From Mesorhizobium sp. LHD-90 (GTDB lineage: Bacteria; Pseudomonadota; Alphaproteobacteria; Rhizobiales; Rhizobiaceae), in assembly GCF_030929505.1 (NCBI RefSeq), contig NZ_JAVFVV010000028.1:1-64000 (forward strand): 64,000 nucleotides of DNA. Reading direction: 5' to 3'. Under the pieces are notes generated by a model, which was not told the DNA's origin, ran no database searches, and worked only from the letters and a program-made list of their open reading frames with translations. The translations under genes and the position numbers were made by a program. Of the stretch, positions 1 to 10,112 are shown in pieces (positions within the stretch are counted from its first letter, which is position 1; the number at the start of each line of letters is the position of its first letter).

Positions 1-123
1 CCTTACCGAAGAACATCGATGACCACCCGCACCGCCGCTCGCTCGCTACAGCGCTGTTGAAGGCGCGCTCCCGAGCGACGCCGCTACCGTCGAGCTACAC
101 CAATCGGTGGGACACGACCTTCG

Positions 124-993
124 ATGCTTATTCGGCTCGGCTACGAAATTGCGATCAACTGTGCGCAGCCGACACCGATAGTCGCTCTTCTCGACATCCA
201 CCAAAGCCGGCGTCAGGACATCAAGCGCCAGACGCGCATGCTGACCTCGCCTGCCGTTCCGACGCGGCCTTATTCCGATCTTTTCGGCAACACTTGCCGC
301 CGCTTCACCGCGCCGGCGGGCGGCGTGCGCATCCTCTACGACGCGGTTGTCGAAGACAGCGGCGAACATGACGCAGCGAACACGCTGGCGCAGGAGACGC
401 CTGTCGAAAACCTCCCGGACGACGTGCTGTGCTACCTGCTTGGCAGCCGCTACTGCGAGACCGACCATCTGATGGGTCTGGCCTGGGAGCTCTTCGGCCA
501 TCTGCCGCCCGGCTGGGCGCGCGTGCAGGCGATCGTCGACTACGTCCATGCCCGGCTTTCGTTCGGCTACGGCTATGCCCGCGCCACCCGCACCGCGGCG
601 CAGGCGCATGAGGAGCGCGTCGGCGTATGCCGCGATTTCGCGCATCTGGCGATCACGTTTTGCCGCTGCATGAACATCCCCGCCCGCTACGTGAACGGCT
701 ATCTCGGCGACATCGGCGTGCCGGCCGATCCCGCGCCGATGGATTTCAGCGCCTGGATGGAAGCCTATCTCGATGGCAAATGGTATAGCTTCGACCCGCG
801 CCACAACATTCCGCGCATCGGCCGCGTGGTGATCGCGCGCGGCCGCGACGCCACCGACGTGCCGCTGCTGCACACGTTCGGGCCGCATTCGCTGTCGACC
901 TTCAAGGTCTGGACCTACGAGCAGGAGACGCCGGCGACGCAGCCGCCGGTGCGGCGCGTCGACCGGTTGATCGGCAATCATTTGATCTCATAG
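124..993 (+). CDS. Transglutaminase-like family protein
   Basis: A 289-residue protein with an N-terminal region (about 1-100) and a transglutaminase-like core (about 120-230). The nucleophile is Cys169 in GVCRDFAHL and the acidic triad residue Asp224 in YSFDPRHN. Where the triad His usually sits (HAW) the sequence has Ser209 in DFSAWMEAYL, which I recall as a common variant of this bacterial subfamily, so catalytic activity is not assured. There is no signal peptide, so it is probably cytoplasmic. The ATG at 124 gives the usual family N-terminus (MLIRLGYEI), although no convincing Shine-Dalgarno precedes it. Substrate unknown; the alpha-E and ATP-grasp genes that often accompany this family are not next to it. 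Confidence 0.85.
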   Translation: MLIRLGYEIAINCAQPTPIVALLDIHQSRRQDIKRQTRMLTSPAVPTRPYSDLFGNTCRRFTAPAGGVRILYDAVVEDSGEHDAANTLAQETPVENLPDDVLCYLLGSRYCETDHLMGLAWELFGHLPPGWARVQAIVDYVHARLSFGYGYARATRTAAQAHEERVGVCRDFAHLAITFCRCMNIPARYVNGYLGDIGVPADPAPMDFSAWMEAYLDGKWYSFDPRHNIPRIGRVVIARGRDATDVPLLHTFGPHSLSTFKVWTYEQETPATQPPVRRVDRLIGNHLIS

Positions 994-1068
994 GCCGAAT
1001 AGCCCCGGCGTGGTCCTCTAAAAGCGCGCGCCTGCGCTTGCGCGACTCATGGAAAAGGAATAAATTCC

Positions 1069-1533
1069 TTGTTCATGAGTTATCACGTCAACCTCAAGCG
1101 TCTTGCCGCCGCCGCGGTGTTCGCCGCGGCCGGCCTGGCTGCGGCCGGCGCGGCGCTTGCCGCCGGCTCGTTCAACGGTCCGGTCGAGGCAAGGGTGCTT
1201 TCGGTGCTCGACGGGGACACGTTTGTGGCGGAAGCGCATGTCTGGCCCGGTCAGTTCGTGCGGGTCAATGTCCGGATCAGAGGGGTGGACGCGCCGGAAA
1301 TGAAAGGCCGGTGCGCGCTCGAGCGGCAGGCGGCCCGTCAGGCGCGCGACGTGCTGTCGTTGATGCTCGGCGATGATCCCGTCGTCATCTCCAACATCGG
1401 CGGCGCCAAATATTACGGCCGCGTTCTGGCCGACGTGTTCACGGCCGGGGGCGAGGAGGTTTCGCGGGTCCTGCTCGCGGAAGGGTTGGTGCGGCCCTAT
1501 GGCGGGGGCAAGCGAAAAGGCTGGTGCGGATGA
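1069..1533 (+). CDS. Secreted thermonuclease-like (SNase fold) protein
   Basis: A 154-residue protein with an Ala-rich signal peptide (about 1-32, ending ALAAG) followed by a staphylococcal-nuclease-like OB fold. Family landmarks are VLDGDTFVAEA, RVNVRIRGVDAPEM and YGRVLADV, so it probably acts in the periplasm or outside the cell as a phosphodiesterase or degenerate relative. The catalytic Arg-Glu-Arg set of true thermonucleases is only partly evident (Arg in RIRGVDAPE; Glu in APEMKGRC), so activity is uncertain. Two starts compete: TTG at 1069, 8 nt after AAGGAA, and ATG at 1075, which is 14 nt after it; the spacing favours TTG. Stand-alone gene with no operon partner. Confidence 0.75.
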   Translation: MFMSYHVNLKRLAAAAVFAAAGLAAAGAALAAGSFNGPVEARVLSVLDGDTFVAEAHVWPGQFVRVNVRIRGVDAPEMKGRCALERQAARQARDVLSLMLGDDPVVISNIGGAKYYGRVLADVFTAGGEEVSRVLLAEGLVRPYGGGKRKGWCG

Positions 1534-1779
1534 ACCGCGCCGGTACAGCGGCTCGGTCCCGATTTGGTACACAGCGCGGGGCAGCCGGAGGATGTGGTTA
1601 ACGGCCGGCAACATTTCTGGCCGGTCCATCATCGGCGGTAGCAAATCGTTAACTCTGTCGCTGCTCTCTGTTTAGTCTTTTCAAGAGCTTGGATCATTTG
1701 TCGGGACTGGGTCGGCGATCTGGGCCGAATCCTGCAACGCCTTCCGCAGCGACGGGAACCGTTGCGAGGAGGCAGGCAA

Positions 1780-3168
1780 ATGAAACGCTCAGGTATCAGG
1801 ATGGTAGGCGAACTCGCGGACCGTTTCGTTCGCGACCGCGGCGGCAACATCGCAGTTCTGGCGGCGATGTCGATGACGACCATCATTCTGGCCGTCGGTT
1901 TTGGCGTCAATCTGACCCAGGCGTTCCACGTCAAATCCGGCCTTCACGCGGCGCTGGATGCCGCCGTGACCTCGACCGCCCGCGACATCACCACCGGCAT
2001 CATCAAGAAGGAGGACGCCCGCAAGGCCGTCGAAAAATTCCTCGCCGCCAATGCCGGGGAAAAATTCGCCGGCGAAGCCGGCTTCGTGCTCGACACGTTG
2101 ACGGTGGACGACGCCGCCAAGACGCTGGAGGCCACCGCCCATGCCTATGTGAACTCGGCCTTTCCGCTGTTTGGCCAGGACCCGAAGGTGGCGATCACCT
2201 CGGCGGCGCTCTATTCCGACAAGAAGGTCGAGATCGCCTTGATGCTCGACGTGACCGGATCGATGAAGGGCTGGAAAATCGAAGAACTCAAGACCGCCGC
2301 CGAGAACGCCGTCAAGGCGGCGTTGGGCAAGCAGGACCCGAAGAACCCGCGGATCAGGATGGCGCTGGTGCCCTATGCGGAAGCGGTCAACAGCGGCGAA
2401 CTCGGCAAGACCTCCGTTTTCAAGGAAGTGCCGCGCGGCCCGAACCTGCCGCCCCCGGTCGATGCGGCTACGCCGGTTTCAGACGCCGCCGGCCTGCCGC
2501 GCGACAACTGCGCCACGGAACGCAAGACCAAGGATGGCAAGGCCGATTTCACCGATGACGAGCCCACCGCCGAGCGCCGCGACAATGACTTCAGGAAATA
2601 TCTCGCGCTCGTCAACCGCGACGACCGTCTTTCGGTATGCCCGACGGCCGAACTCGTGCCGCTTACGGCCGATTCCGATGCGCTTCTCGCCTCGATCGGG
2701 GATTTCAGGGCGGACGGCGTCACGGCCGGCGCGATCGCCCTGCAATGGGGCTACTACATGCTGTCGCCGAAGTGGCGCCCGACCATAAAGGATGCCGATC
2801 TCGGCGCGGGACCGGCGGACGTCAACGCAAAGAAAGTCGCCAAGGTGGCGGTGCTGATGACCGACGGCCTTTTCAACACGGCCTTTGCAGGCGTGCCGAG
2901 CAGGGAGGCGCCCCGGGTGAGCCAGCCGGACAGATCGCGCCGCTATGCCGAAAGCATCTGCGCCAACATGAAAGCCGACGGGATCGAAGTCTACACGATC
3001 GGTTTCGACATCAAGAACGAGTCGGGCGCCGCGAACCTTCTCAAGACCTGCGCCAGCCCGGACGAGGGCACCATAAGACACTATTTCGAAGCCGCGACCG
3101 GCGAGGAACTGGACGCTGCGTTCGCGGAAATCATCCGCAATTCCGAAAAGCTGGCGCTGATAAAATAA
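1780..3168 (+). CDS. TadG-like pilus assembly protein with vWA domain
   Basis: A 462-residue membrane-anchored protein. A basic N-terminus (RFVRDRGGNIAVLAA) and one membrane segment at about 24-44 match the TadE/TadG-type anchor, and the rest should be periplasmic. A von Willebrand A domain begins near residue 150 with the MIDAS motif DVTGSM (157-162) and later MTDGLFN. Proteins like this accompany Flp/Tad pilus systems, but no tad genes are nearby, so the role here is inferred from family only. The ATG at 1780 is chosen because GAGGAGG lies 7 nt upstream; a TTG 18 nt earlier lacks such a site. It is followed by a strong hairpin terminator at 3201. Confidence 0.82.
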   Translation: MKRSGIRMVGELADRFVRDRGGNIAVLAAMSMTTIILAVGFGVNLTQAFHVKSGLHAALDAAVTSTARDITTGIIKKEDARKAVEKFLAANAGEKFAGEAGFVLDTLTVDDAAKTLEATAHAYVNSAFPLFGQDPKVAITSAALYSDKKVEIALMLDVTGSMKGWKIEELKTAAENAVKAALGKQDPKNPRIRMALVPYAEAVNSGELGKTSVFKEVPRGPNLPPPVDAATPVSDAAGLPRDNCATERKTKDGKADFTDDEPTAERRDNDFRKYLALVNRDDRLSVCPTAELVPLTADSDALLASIGDFRADGVTAGAIALQWGYYMLSPKWRPTIKDADLGAGPADVNAKKVAKVAVLMTDGLFNTAFAGVPSREAPRVSQPDRSRRYAESICANMKADGIEVYTIGFDIKNESGAANLLKTCASPDEGTIRHYFEAATGEELDAAFAEIIRNSEKLALIK

Positions 3169-3200
3169 CCGCTTTCCGACACCCGAAACGGCAAAAGGAA

Positions 3201-3240
3201 AGGCCGCTGCCTCGTCCCCGAGACAGCGGCCTCCGTGTTT
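3201..3240. terminator. Bidirectional intrinsic terminator
   Basis: The arms AGGCCGCTG and CAGCGGCCT (3201-3209 and 3224-3232) enclose a second small stem (CTCG/CGAG). On the plus strand the hairpin is followed by CCGTGTTTTC, on the minus strand by TTTCCTTTT. It would stop the tadG-like transcript and, with the better U-tract, the minus-strand small transcript predicted next to it. Confidence 0.7.
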
Positions 3241-3300
3241 TCGTCCAGCGCGGCCGTCAGCGGCGATCCGTCAGGACCGCCTGCCGCACGTGATCGCGCT

Positions 3301-3372
3301 TCAGCGGGAAGGCTGCTCCCCGAAAAGGCAATCCGCCGAGACCACACGCTGGGAAACGAAATCACTCGACAT
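3301..3372 (-). CDS. Candidate 23-aa small ORF with near-perfect 16S-complementary leader
   Basis: A minus-strand ATG at 3372 opens a 23-codon frame (begins MSSDFVSQRVVSAD) ending in TGA at 3301. Just upstream AAAGGAGGTGATCC (3387-3374) is complementary to the last 14-15 bases expected at the alphaproteobacterial 16S rRNA 3' end, with GGAGG 7 nt from the ATG. A plausible promoter lies upstream (3437-3409) and a terminator downstream (3232-3201), giving a roughly 200-nt transcript unit. I do not recognise the peptide. It could be a real small protein, an mRNA-like regulatory RNA, or a chance ORF; the ideal signals on all three sides favour expression. Confidence 0.45.
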   Translation of the reverse strand: MSSDFVSQRVVSADCLFGEQPSR

Positions 3373-3408
3373 CGGATCACCTCCTTTCGATTGGTTGAAC
3401 ACCAGCAT

Positions 3409-3437
3409 ATGATGGGGGCTTGCCGCCGGTTTGACAA
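3409..3437 (-). promoter_or_regulatory. Candidate promoter of the 23-aa ORF transcript
   Basis: Reading the minus strand: TTGTCA (3437-3432, 5 of 6 to the -35 consensus), 17-nt spacer, CATCAT (3414-3409, 4 of 6 to the -10 consensus). Transcription would begin near 3402, about 15 nt before the extended Shine-Dalgarno. Confidence 0.35.
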
Positions 3438-3521
3438 GAGGGGTCGCAACCTGTGGACGCGGAGCGTCGTGCTTGCCATGGGCTCGGCGACGCCAGCGAC
3501 CTGCCGGATTGGGGGGTGTGA

Positions 3522-4790
3522 ATGGACGCAGGCGACAGGGCGATCCGCATCATCCGGACGGTCGTCGACACGCTGAGGCCCGGATTTGCCGTAAAACTCT
3601 GGACGGGGGAGCGGCTGGGTCCGCTGACCGGTCCCACGCTGGTTCTCCACGACCCGGCCATCGTCTGGCGGCTGCTTCGCCGCCCCAACCTCGATACGCT
3701 GGTCGAACTTTGGGTGTCGAAGGCGGTCGACATCGAAGATGGAACGCTGTTCGACATTTTCGAACGCCGCCCGGAGGGCAAGCTCAGGGCAAAGCTCAAG
3801 ACCCTGCCCAAAATGGGGTTGCTGCGCGACCTGCCAGTCATCCTGTTTTCGGGAAACCCGACGCGCAAGGCCGCCGGTCTGGCGGCGCGCGATCCGCTGG
3901 TCAGCGGTTCCAGCGCCGAGGCGATCCGCCATCACTACGACATCTCCAATGCCTTCTACCGGCTCTTCCTCGACGAGCGCATGGTCTACAGTTGCGGCTA
4001 CTTCACCGATTTTTCGAACGGCATAGACCAGGCGCAGAAAGACAAGCTGGAGCACATCTGCCGGAAACTTCGGCTGAAGCCGGGCGAGCGCCTGCTCGAC
4101 ATAGGCTGCGGCTGGGGGGCGATGCTGATCTATGCGGCAAAGCACTATGGCGTGACCGGCCACGGCGTCTCGCTGTCGGAGCAGCAGACCGGGCTTGCGC
4201 GCGAGCGCATCCGCGCCGAGGGTCTTGATGACCGCATCACCATCGAGATCAAATCCTATACGGAGTTGCGAGGCAGCTTCGACAAGATCTGCTCGATCGG
4301 CATGTTCGAGCATCTGGGAATCGCCAACCACGCTACCTATTTTTCCAGCGTGCGCCGCCTGCTGAAGCCAGACGGCATCTATCTGCACCATGCCATCACA
4401 AGGCGGGCGAAAAGCGGCATGCGCAGGACGTTGCGCAAGGGCGCGGAATACAAGGCGCTGATCAGATACATCTTTCCCGGCGCCGAGGTCGACACGATCG
4501 GCATGACGCTGGGCAGCCTGGAGACGCACAATTTTCTTGCCTACGACACCGAGAATTTGCGCGAGCACTATGCTCGGACCTGCCGGCTCTGGGCCGAGCG
4601 CCTGCGGACGCGCTTCGACGAGGCGATCGCCGAGGTCGGCGAGGCGCGGGCGCGGCTGTGGCTGCTCTATCTCACCGGCTGCTCGATCGGCTTCCAGCGC
4701 GGCTCGATGCAGGTTTTCCAGACGGTGGCGGTCAGGCGCGGCAAGGGTTTTAGCATCCTGCCGCCCACCCGGGCGGATCTGTATCGGTAG
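3522..4790 (+). CDS. cfa: Cyclopropane-fatty-acyl-phospholipid synthase
   Basis: A 422-residue SAM-dependent enzyme that converts double bonds of membrane phospholipid acyl chains into cyclopropane rings at the inner face of the membrane, usually in late growth or acid stress. An N-terminal lipid-interaction region (about 1-130) precedes the methyltransferase domain, with RHHYDISNAFYRLFLD (136-151), YSCGYF (156-161) and the SAM-binding glycine motif LLDIGCGWGA (191-200). The SIGMFEHLG and C-terminal YLTGCSIGF blocks are typical. Length suits the family (about 380-425). GGGGGTG precedes the ATG. Monocistronic as far as can be seen. Confidence 0.95.
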   Translation: MDAGDRAIRIIRTVVDTLRPGFAVKLWTGERLGPLTGPTLVLHDPAIVWRLLRRPNLDTLVELWVSKAVDIEDGTLFDIFERRPEGKLRAKLKTLPKMGLLRDLPVILFSGNPTRKAAGLAARDPLVSGSSAEAIRHHYDISNAFYRLFLDERMVYSCGYFTDFSNGIDQAQKDKLEHICRKLRLKPGERLLDIGCGWGAMLIYAAKHYGVTGHGVSLSEQQTGLARERIRAEGLDDRITIEIKSYTELRGSFDKICSIGMFEHLGIANHATYFSSVRRLLKPDGIYLHHAITRRAKSGMRRTLRKGAEYKALIRYIFPGAEVDTIGMTLGSLETHNFLAYDTENLREHYARTCRLWAERLRTRFDEAIAEVGEARARLWLLYLTGCSIGFQRGSMQVFQTVAVRRGKGFSILPPTRADLYR

Positions 4791-4834
4791 GCGAGGCGGA
4801 AATCACCCGTCGATCTTGCGGCAGGTCGAGCGAC

Positions 4835-5592
4835 CTACAGAAAGCGCATCGGCGCGCCGAGCGGGACCCGCGCCGGACGATCCACCGTGCAGTAGACACC
4901 CATATTGTGGGCGTTGTGCCGCACGAGATTGCGCAGGATGTTCGGATCGTTGTCGAAACCGTCCTGCGCGATGATGGTGAACCCGCAACGGCGGCAGGGT
5001 TCCGAAATCGTCAGTTCCAGGTCGCCGATGGCCAGCCTGCGGCCGATCCATTCGGTCTCGGGAAACGATCCGTCGATTTCCGGCATCTCGACCACGATGT
5101 TCGGCCGAAAGCGCCGGGCATCGGGATCGCCGGCCGGATGCAAGGCCTTCAGACGGGCCATAGAGGCGGTGGTGAGAAGATGCACCGGCGCCTTGCGATA
5201 GCGCTCGGCGGTCAGCGGGCCTTCGTATGACGGCGCATGTTCCCGTCTGAACGGGCAGATCGCCGCCCCGAAACCGAGATAGGCGGAAATCACCTCGTCG
5301 CTTATGGCGTCTGGCGCCTCCAGCCAGCCGCTCTCGGGCGTCGCGATTTCCAAAACACCGTCTGGCGATAGCCGCGCCTTGATACGCGGCACCTTGTGCC
5401 ATTTGCGGTCGCCGTCCGGGCGGGCGATTTCATCCGTCGCCACCTCGACCAATCCGAACATCCGGTCGCCGTCAGCGCCTGACGGGCCGATTGTCAGAAT
5501 GTCCATCGGCTCGCCACCCAACGAGCTTGCCGGATAGCGCCAGAGTCCGGCGACGCGGCCGATCTCATCCATTTTCCGGGTCTCGGCTTCGT

Positions 5593-5596
<4 letters not shown>
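4835..5596 (-). CDS. MOSC domain protein (molybdenum cofactor sulfurase C-terminal type)
   Basis: A 253-residue cytoplasmic protein with an N-terminal beta-barrel domain and a C-terminal MOSC domain. [10 protein letters not shown] (161-170) and the EPCRRCGFT block with Cys201 and Cys204 are characteristic, suggesting molybdenum cofactor binding or sulfur transfer; the target enzyme is not evident. The GTG start at 5596 overlaps the acs stop (GTGA), implying translational coupling downstream of acs. A second possible start is the ATG at 5572 (MDEIGRVAG). The acs-MOSC link has no obvious metabolic explanation. Confidence 0.85.
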
Positions 5597-7548
<1,952 letters not shown>

Positions 7549-7862
7549 TCTCTCCCTCCCTTCGAGCCGCGATCCCTCTGCCATGCGTCGCGGCCCCGGC
7601 GCCAGTCGGCCGGTGAATTGCGCCGGCATTATTATCAATTCGCCGCAAACGACAATATTAGACGTTGGGGGCGCGTGGCGGGATGCCGCACAATCGGCGC
7701 AAGAGCTGCGGGCCGTTGTCAGCAGCCGCCGAGGCTGGCTGCTAAGTCACTGAAATGCTTGACGGAACCTTTTTGAGCCGACAAATTTGTTAATTGTCAG
7801 GTAACCGTTGCGTCGCACAGTTTGCTTGGGAGGATTGTACGGCGCTCGATGTGGAGACTGCC

Positions 7863-8135
7863 ATGCGAACCGCTTCCGAAATGGAGCTGATGCTCCGGGG
7901 CTACGGGCTCACCACCGCAAAGATCCTCTATCACTATCCCGATCACCCGCACCTGCTGCAGACGTTCATCTGGCAGGAATACGACCTCGCGCCCCAGTTC
8001 CCCGTGCTGTTCAAATTCCTCGACTTCTGGCGGAAAACGCTGGAGGGACCGCTGCATTCGGTCGCCTACACGCACAAGCGCCTGATCGCGCCCAATGAAT
8101 GGCGCAAGGTCGACGGCGAGTTCGTGCTGCACTGA
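7863..8135 (+). CDS. usg: Usg family protein
   Basis: A 90-residue cytoplasmic protein of the Usg family, conserved in alphaproteobacteria and of unknown biochemical function. The block GYGLTTAKILYHYPDHP and the ending WRKVDGEFVLH are diagnostic. The ATG at 7863 is preferred because GGAG lies 6 nt upstream and the protein then starts like other members (MRTASEMEL); an upstream in-frame TTG at 7794 would add 23 unconserved residues. It is divergent from acs. Confidence 0.85.
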   Translation: MRTASEMELMLRGYGLTTAKILYHYPDHPHLLQTFIWQEYDLAPQFPVLFKFLDFWRKTLEGPLHSVAYTHKRLIAPNEWRKVDGEFVLH

Positions 8136-8218
8136 AGCGCTGCCGCTGCGCCGGAAAATGTTCAATGGCGGGTCGGCTCGCGACCCGCCGGAAAATTCAG
8201 ACCCTCTCGCGTCGGCGG

Positions 8219-8492
8219 CTAGACCATTTCCGGGCAAATCCGGGTCAGCTCTGTTTCTCCGATGGCGAGGCGATCCGCCAGGAGAGGTGCGAAGATCGTG
8301 GCGGCGCCACGGCCGAGCGGCTCGACGCCGCGGGCGCCCGCCAGCGGGAAACCCTTCGGGCCGGGTGCATTTGGCCCAAATCCTTCGGATTCCGGCTCGG
8401 CCGTATCACCGATACGACCTTCGCCGAAACCCTCGACCTTGGGCCAAATGCCCTCCGGCAGAGCGACCAGGATTTACCCGGAAATGCTCTAG
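8219..8492. repeat. Mosaic palindromic element overlapping the glsB-like stop codon
   Basis: The 353-nt gap after usg is mostly repeat. Outer arms 8219-8246 and 8465-8492 form an inverted repeat with 25 of 28 matches (core CATTTCCGGG). Inside it, GCATTTGGCCCAA (8367-8379) and its exact complement (8439-8451) bracket CGTATC-ACC-GATACG (8402-8416), all centred on 8409. The right end includes the TAG stop of the minus-strand gene. It resembles the mosaic intergenic elements of rhizobia; no ORF inside is convincing. Confidence 0.7.
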
Positions 8493-8770
8493 GCCCGCTT
8501 GATCAATCCGACGATCACCAGAACCACGATCGCGCCGATCAGGGCGGCGATGATCGAGCCGACCAGCCCGCCGCCCAGCGAAATGCCGATCGCCGGCAGC
8601 AGCCAGCCGGCGACGATCGCGCCGATGATGCCGAGCACGACGTTGCCGACGAGGCCGAAGCCGATGCCCTTGACGATCAGGCCGGCGAGCCAGCCGGCGA
8701 TGCCACCCACGATGATCCAGACGATGACGTTGTAGAGTACGCTCGAGCCTTCGACCGCTGCGTTTTCCAT
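8489..8770 (-). CDS. GlsB/YeaQ/YmgE-type stress-response membrane protein
   Basis: A 93-residue, very hydrophobic protein with three predicted membrane segments rich in Gly, Ile and Val (VIVWIIVGGIAGWLAGLIV; NVVLGIIGAIVAGWLLP; the last ending VLVIVGLIKRA). It belongs to the family once called transglycosylase-associated proteins, usually induced by envelope or general stress. The ATG at 8770 follows AGGAGG. Its stop codon forms the end of the palindromic element described separately. Exact function unknown. Confidence 0.88.
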   Translation of the reverse strand: MENAAVEGSSVLYNVIVWIIVGGIAGWLAGLIVKGIGFGLVGNVVLGIIGAIVAGWLLPAIGISLGGGLVGSIIAALIGAIVVLVIVGLIKRA

Positions 8771-8938
8771 GCATCCTCCTGCGTGGCAGGGGTTGCCGCG
8801 TCGCGGCAAATCCTCGCCCCGGCCGAATCACAGGATACGCCTCGCGGCTGCCCTTATCCAGCCTGCGGTTGCAGGCCGCGCTTCACCCGAGCCTTTGACG
8901 CGAACAACGGCGAAGCCGGCCTTTCGCAGCGATGGAAA

Positions 8939-9187
8939 TCACCGGAAGTTCGGGACGATCCACGGATTGACCTCTATGCCTGAACGCTGCCGATGCGGGG
9001 CCGGCGTGGCATTGCCGGTCGCGGTGGCTGGAGCGATCGAATGGGTCCTGATCTGGTCGAGCACCGGCTTCTTGACCGGCTTCTCGACGCGGGCGGCTGG
9101 CGCCGGTTCCTTCTTTGCGGTGCTTGCCGCCATGGCGGGTGCCGATACGGCCAGGGTCATGCCCAGCGCGAAAACGAGCTTCTTCAT
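8939..9187 (-). CDS. Small secreted hypothetical protein under TetR-type operators
   Basis: An 82-residue protein with a clean signal peptide (MKKLVFALGMTLAVSAPAMA, cleavage after about residue 20), a Lys/Pro/Ala-rich middle, and a C-terminus ending NPWIVPNFR. I do not recognise a family. GAGGG precedes the ATG. The promoter directly upstream (-35 at 9254, -10 at 9231) is embedded in GTAC-containing near-palindromes, and a TetR regulator gene lies just beyond on the same strand, so it is probably a repressed, inducible periplasmic or exported peptide. Confidence 0.6.
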   Translation of the reverse strand: MKKLVFALGMTLAVSAPAMAASTAKKEPAPAARVEKPVKKPVLDQIRTHSIAPATATGNATPAPHRQRSGIEVNPWIVPNFR

Positions 9188-9204
9188 TTGCAGCCCTCAT
9201 TTCC

Positions 9205-9274
9205 ATACGTGTACGATATGGTGTACGTATACGCCCGCGAGGCGCGGTCTGCAAGAAAAATCGTACGTGTACGA
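9205..9274 (-). promoter_or_regulatory. Promoter with clustered TetR-type operators
   Basis: On the minus strand TTGCAG (9254-9249), a 17-nt spacer and TATACG (9231-9226) form a promoter for the small secreted gene. Three GTAC-centred near-palindromes overlay it: around 9205-9215, 9221-9233 (covering the -10) and 9261-9274 (TCGTACGTGTACGA, just upstream of the -35). A binder here would occlude RNA polymerase. Confidence 0.55.
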
Positions 9275-9339
9275 AAAATGGAGCAAGATGGTTAATCCGG
9301 CCAGACCGCGCCGGCTGAAAACCTCAGCAGCCTTCGGAA

Positions 9340-9981
9340 TCAGCAGCCTTCTGAGTTGGCGAGCGGCGCGACGGGCGCGCTGCGGATGCCTGCCAGGCAA
9401 AGCTCGATCGTGCGCTCGACAAAGGCGTCGCGGTCGCCGAACGGGTAGTTCGGAAAACTGATCAGCAGCGACACCATGCCATGGCCGAACGTCCAGATCA
9501 GCGTGGCGATGGCGAACACGTCGCCGGCGAGAACGCCGGCGTCCACGCAGGCCTGGACGCGTTTCAGCAGCAATTGCAGCGCCGGATTGTCCTTCTGCAC
9601 GCCTTTCATCTCGCTGTCCGGAAAGTCCGCGGGATCACGCGTCATGAACACCGTGCGGTATTCGTTGGGATTGTCGAAACCAAAAGCGGCGTATTCGCGC
9701 ATCAGCTTGACCAGCGCCTCCAGCGGGCCGGCGGGCGGGTCGCGCTCCATGCGTCTGGCCAGCATGGCAAAGGCGTCCTGGGCCAGCGCGAACAGGATGG
9801 CGTGCTTGTCCGGGAAATAGGAATAGACCGACATCGGCGCATAACCGACGCGCGCCGCCAGTTTTCGGATGGTCAGGCCTTCATAACCCTCCTGCCGCAC
9901 CAGGTCGTGCGCCGCTTCGATCAGCTCGGCGCGGATCTCGGCTTTCTGCAATTCCCTGCGGCTGAGCGCCCGACCTGCCAT
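9340..9981 (-). CDS. TetR/AcrR family transcriptional regulator
   Basis: A 213-residue regulator with an N-terminal TetR helix-turn-helix: LTIRKLAARVGYAPMSVYSY places the recognition helix near residues 40-55, followed by FPDKHAILFALA. The C-terminal ligand domain (about 90-200) is typical of the type in which RTVFMTR and GHGMVSLL appear. The ATG at 9981 has GGAGG 8 nt upstream; a GTG at 9996 is less well placed. GTAC-containing palindromes lie both at its own 5' end (10005-10018) and in front of the next gene downstream, suggesting autoregulation plus control of that gene. Inducer unknown. Confidence 0.85.
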   Translation of the reverse strand: MAGRALSRRELQKAEIRAELIEAAHDLVRQEGYEGLTIRKLAARVGYAPMSVYSYFPDKHAILFALAQDAFAMLARRMERDPPAGPLEALVKLMREYAAFGFDNPNEYRTVFMTRDPADFPDSEMKGVQKDNPALQLLLKRVQACVDAGVLAGDVFAIATLIWTFGHGMVSLLISFPNYPFGDRDAFVERTIELCLAGIRSAPVAPLANSEGC

Positions 9982-10004
9982 TCTTCCGGCCTCCACTCTG
10001 CGAC

Positions 10005-10018
10005 TATACGCCGTACGG
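10005..10018 (-). promoter_or_regulatory. Possible autoregulatory TetR operator
   Basis: TATACGCCGTACGG, containing the perfect 8-bp palindrome CCGTACGG, sits 24 nt before the tetR start and shares the TATACG and GTAC elements of the 9205-9274 cluster. Confidence 0.4.
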
Positions 10019-10112
10019 AAAATGGCTCAACCTTGCGCGCGTTGCAATTCCACAACCCGTCCGTCTTCGACGGACCGCGCGGCAAGTTTATGCTAAGGCT
10101 GGAGGACGGACG

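Noticed and set aside
46-981. A 311-codon minus-strand frame at the window start
   Set aside because: Antisense to the transglutaminase-like gene, His/Arg/Ala-rich without domain features.
3081-4568. A 495-codon minus-strand frame over cfa
   Set aside because: Antisense shadow of cfa; only the separate 23-codon ORF at 3301-3372 has expression signals.
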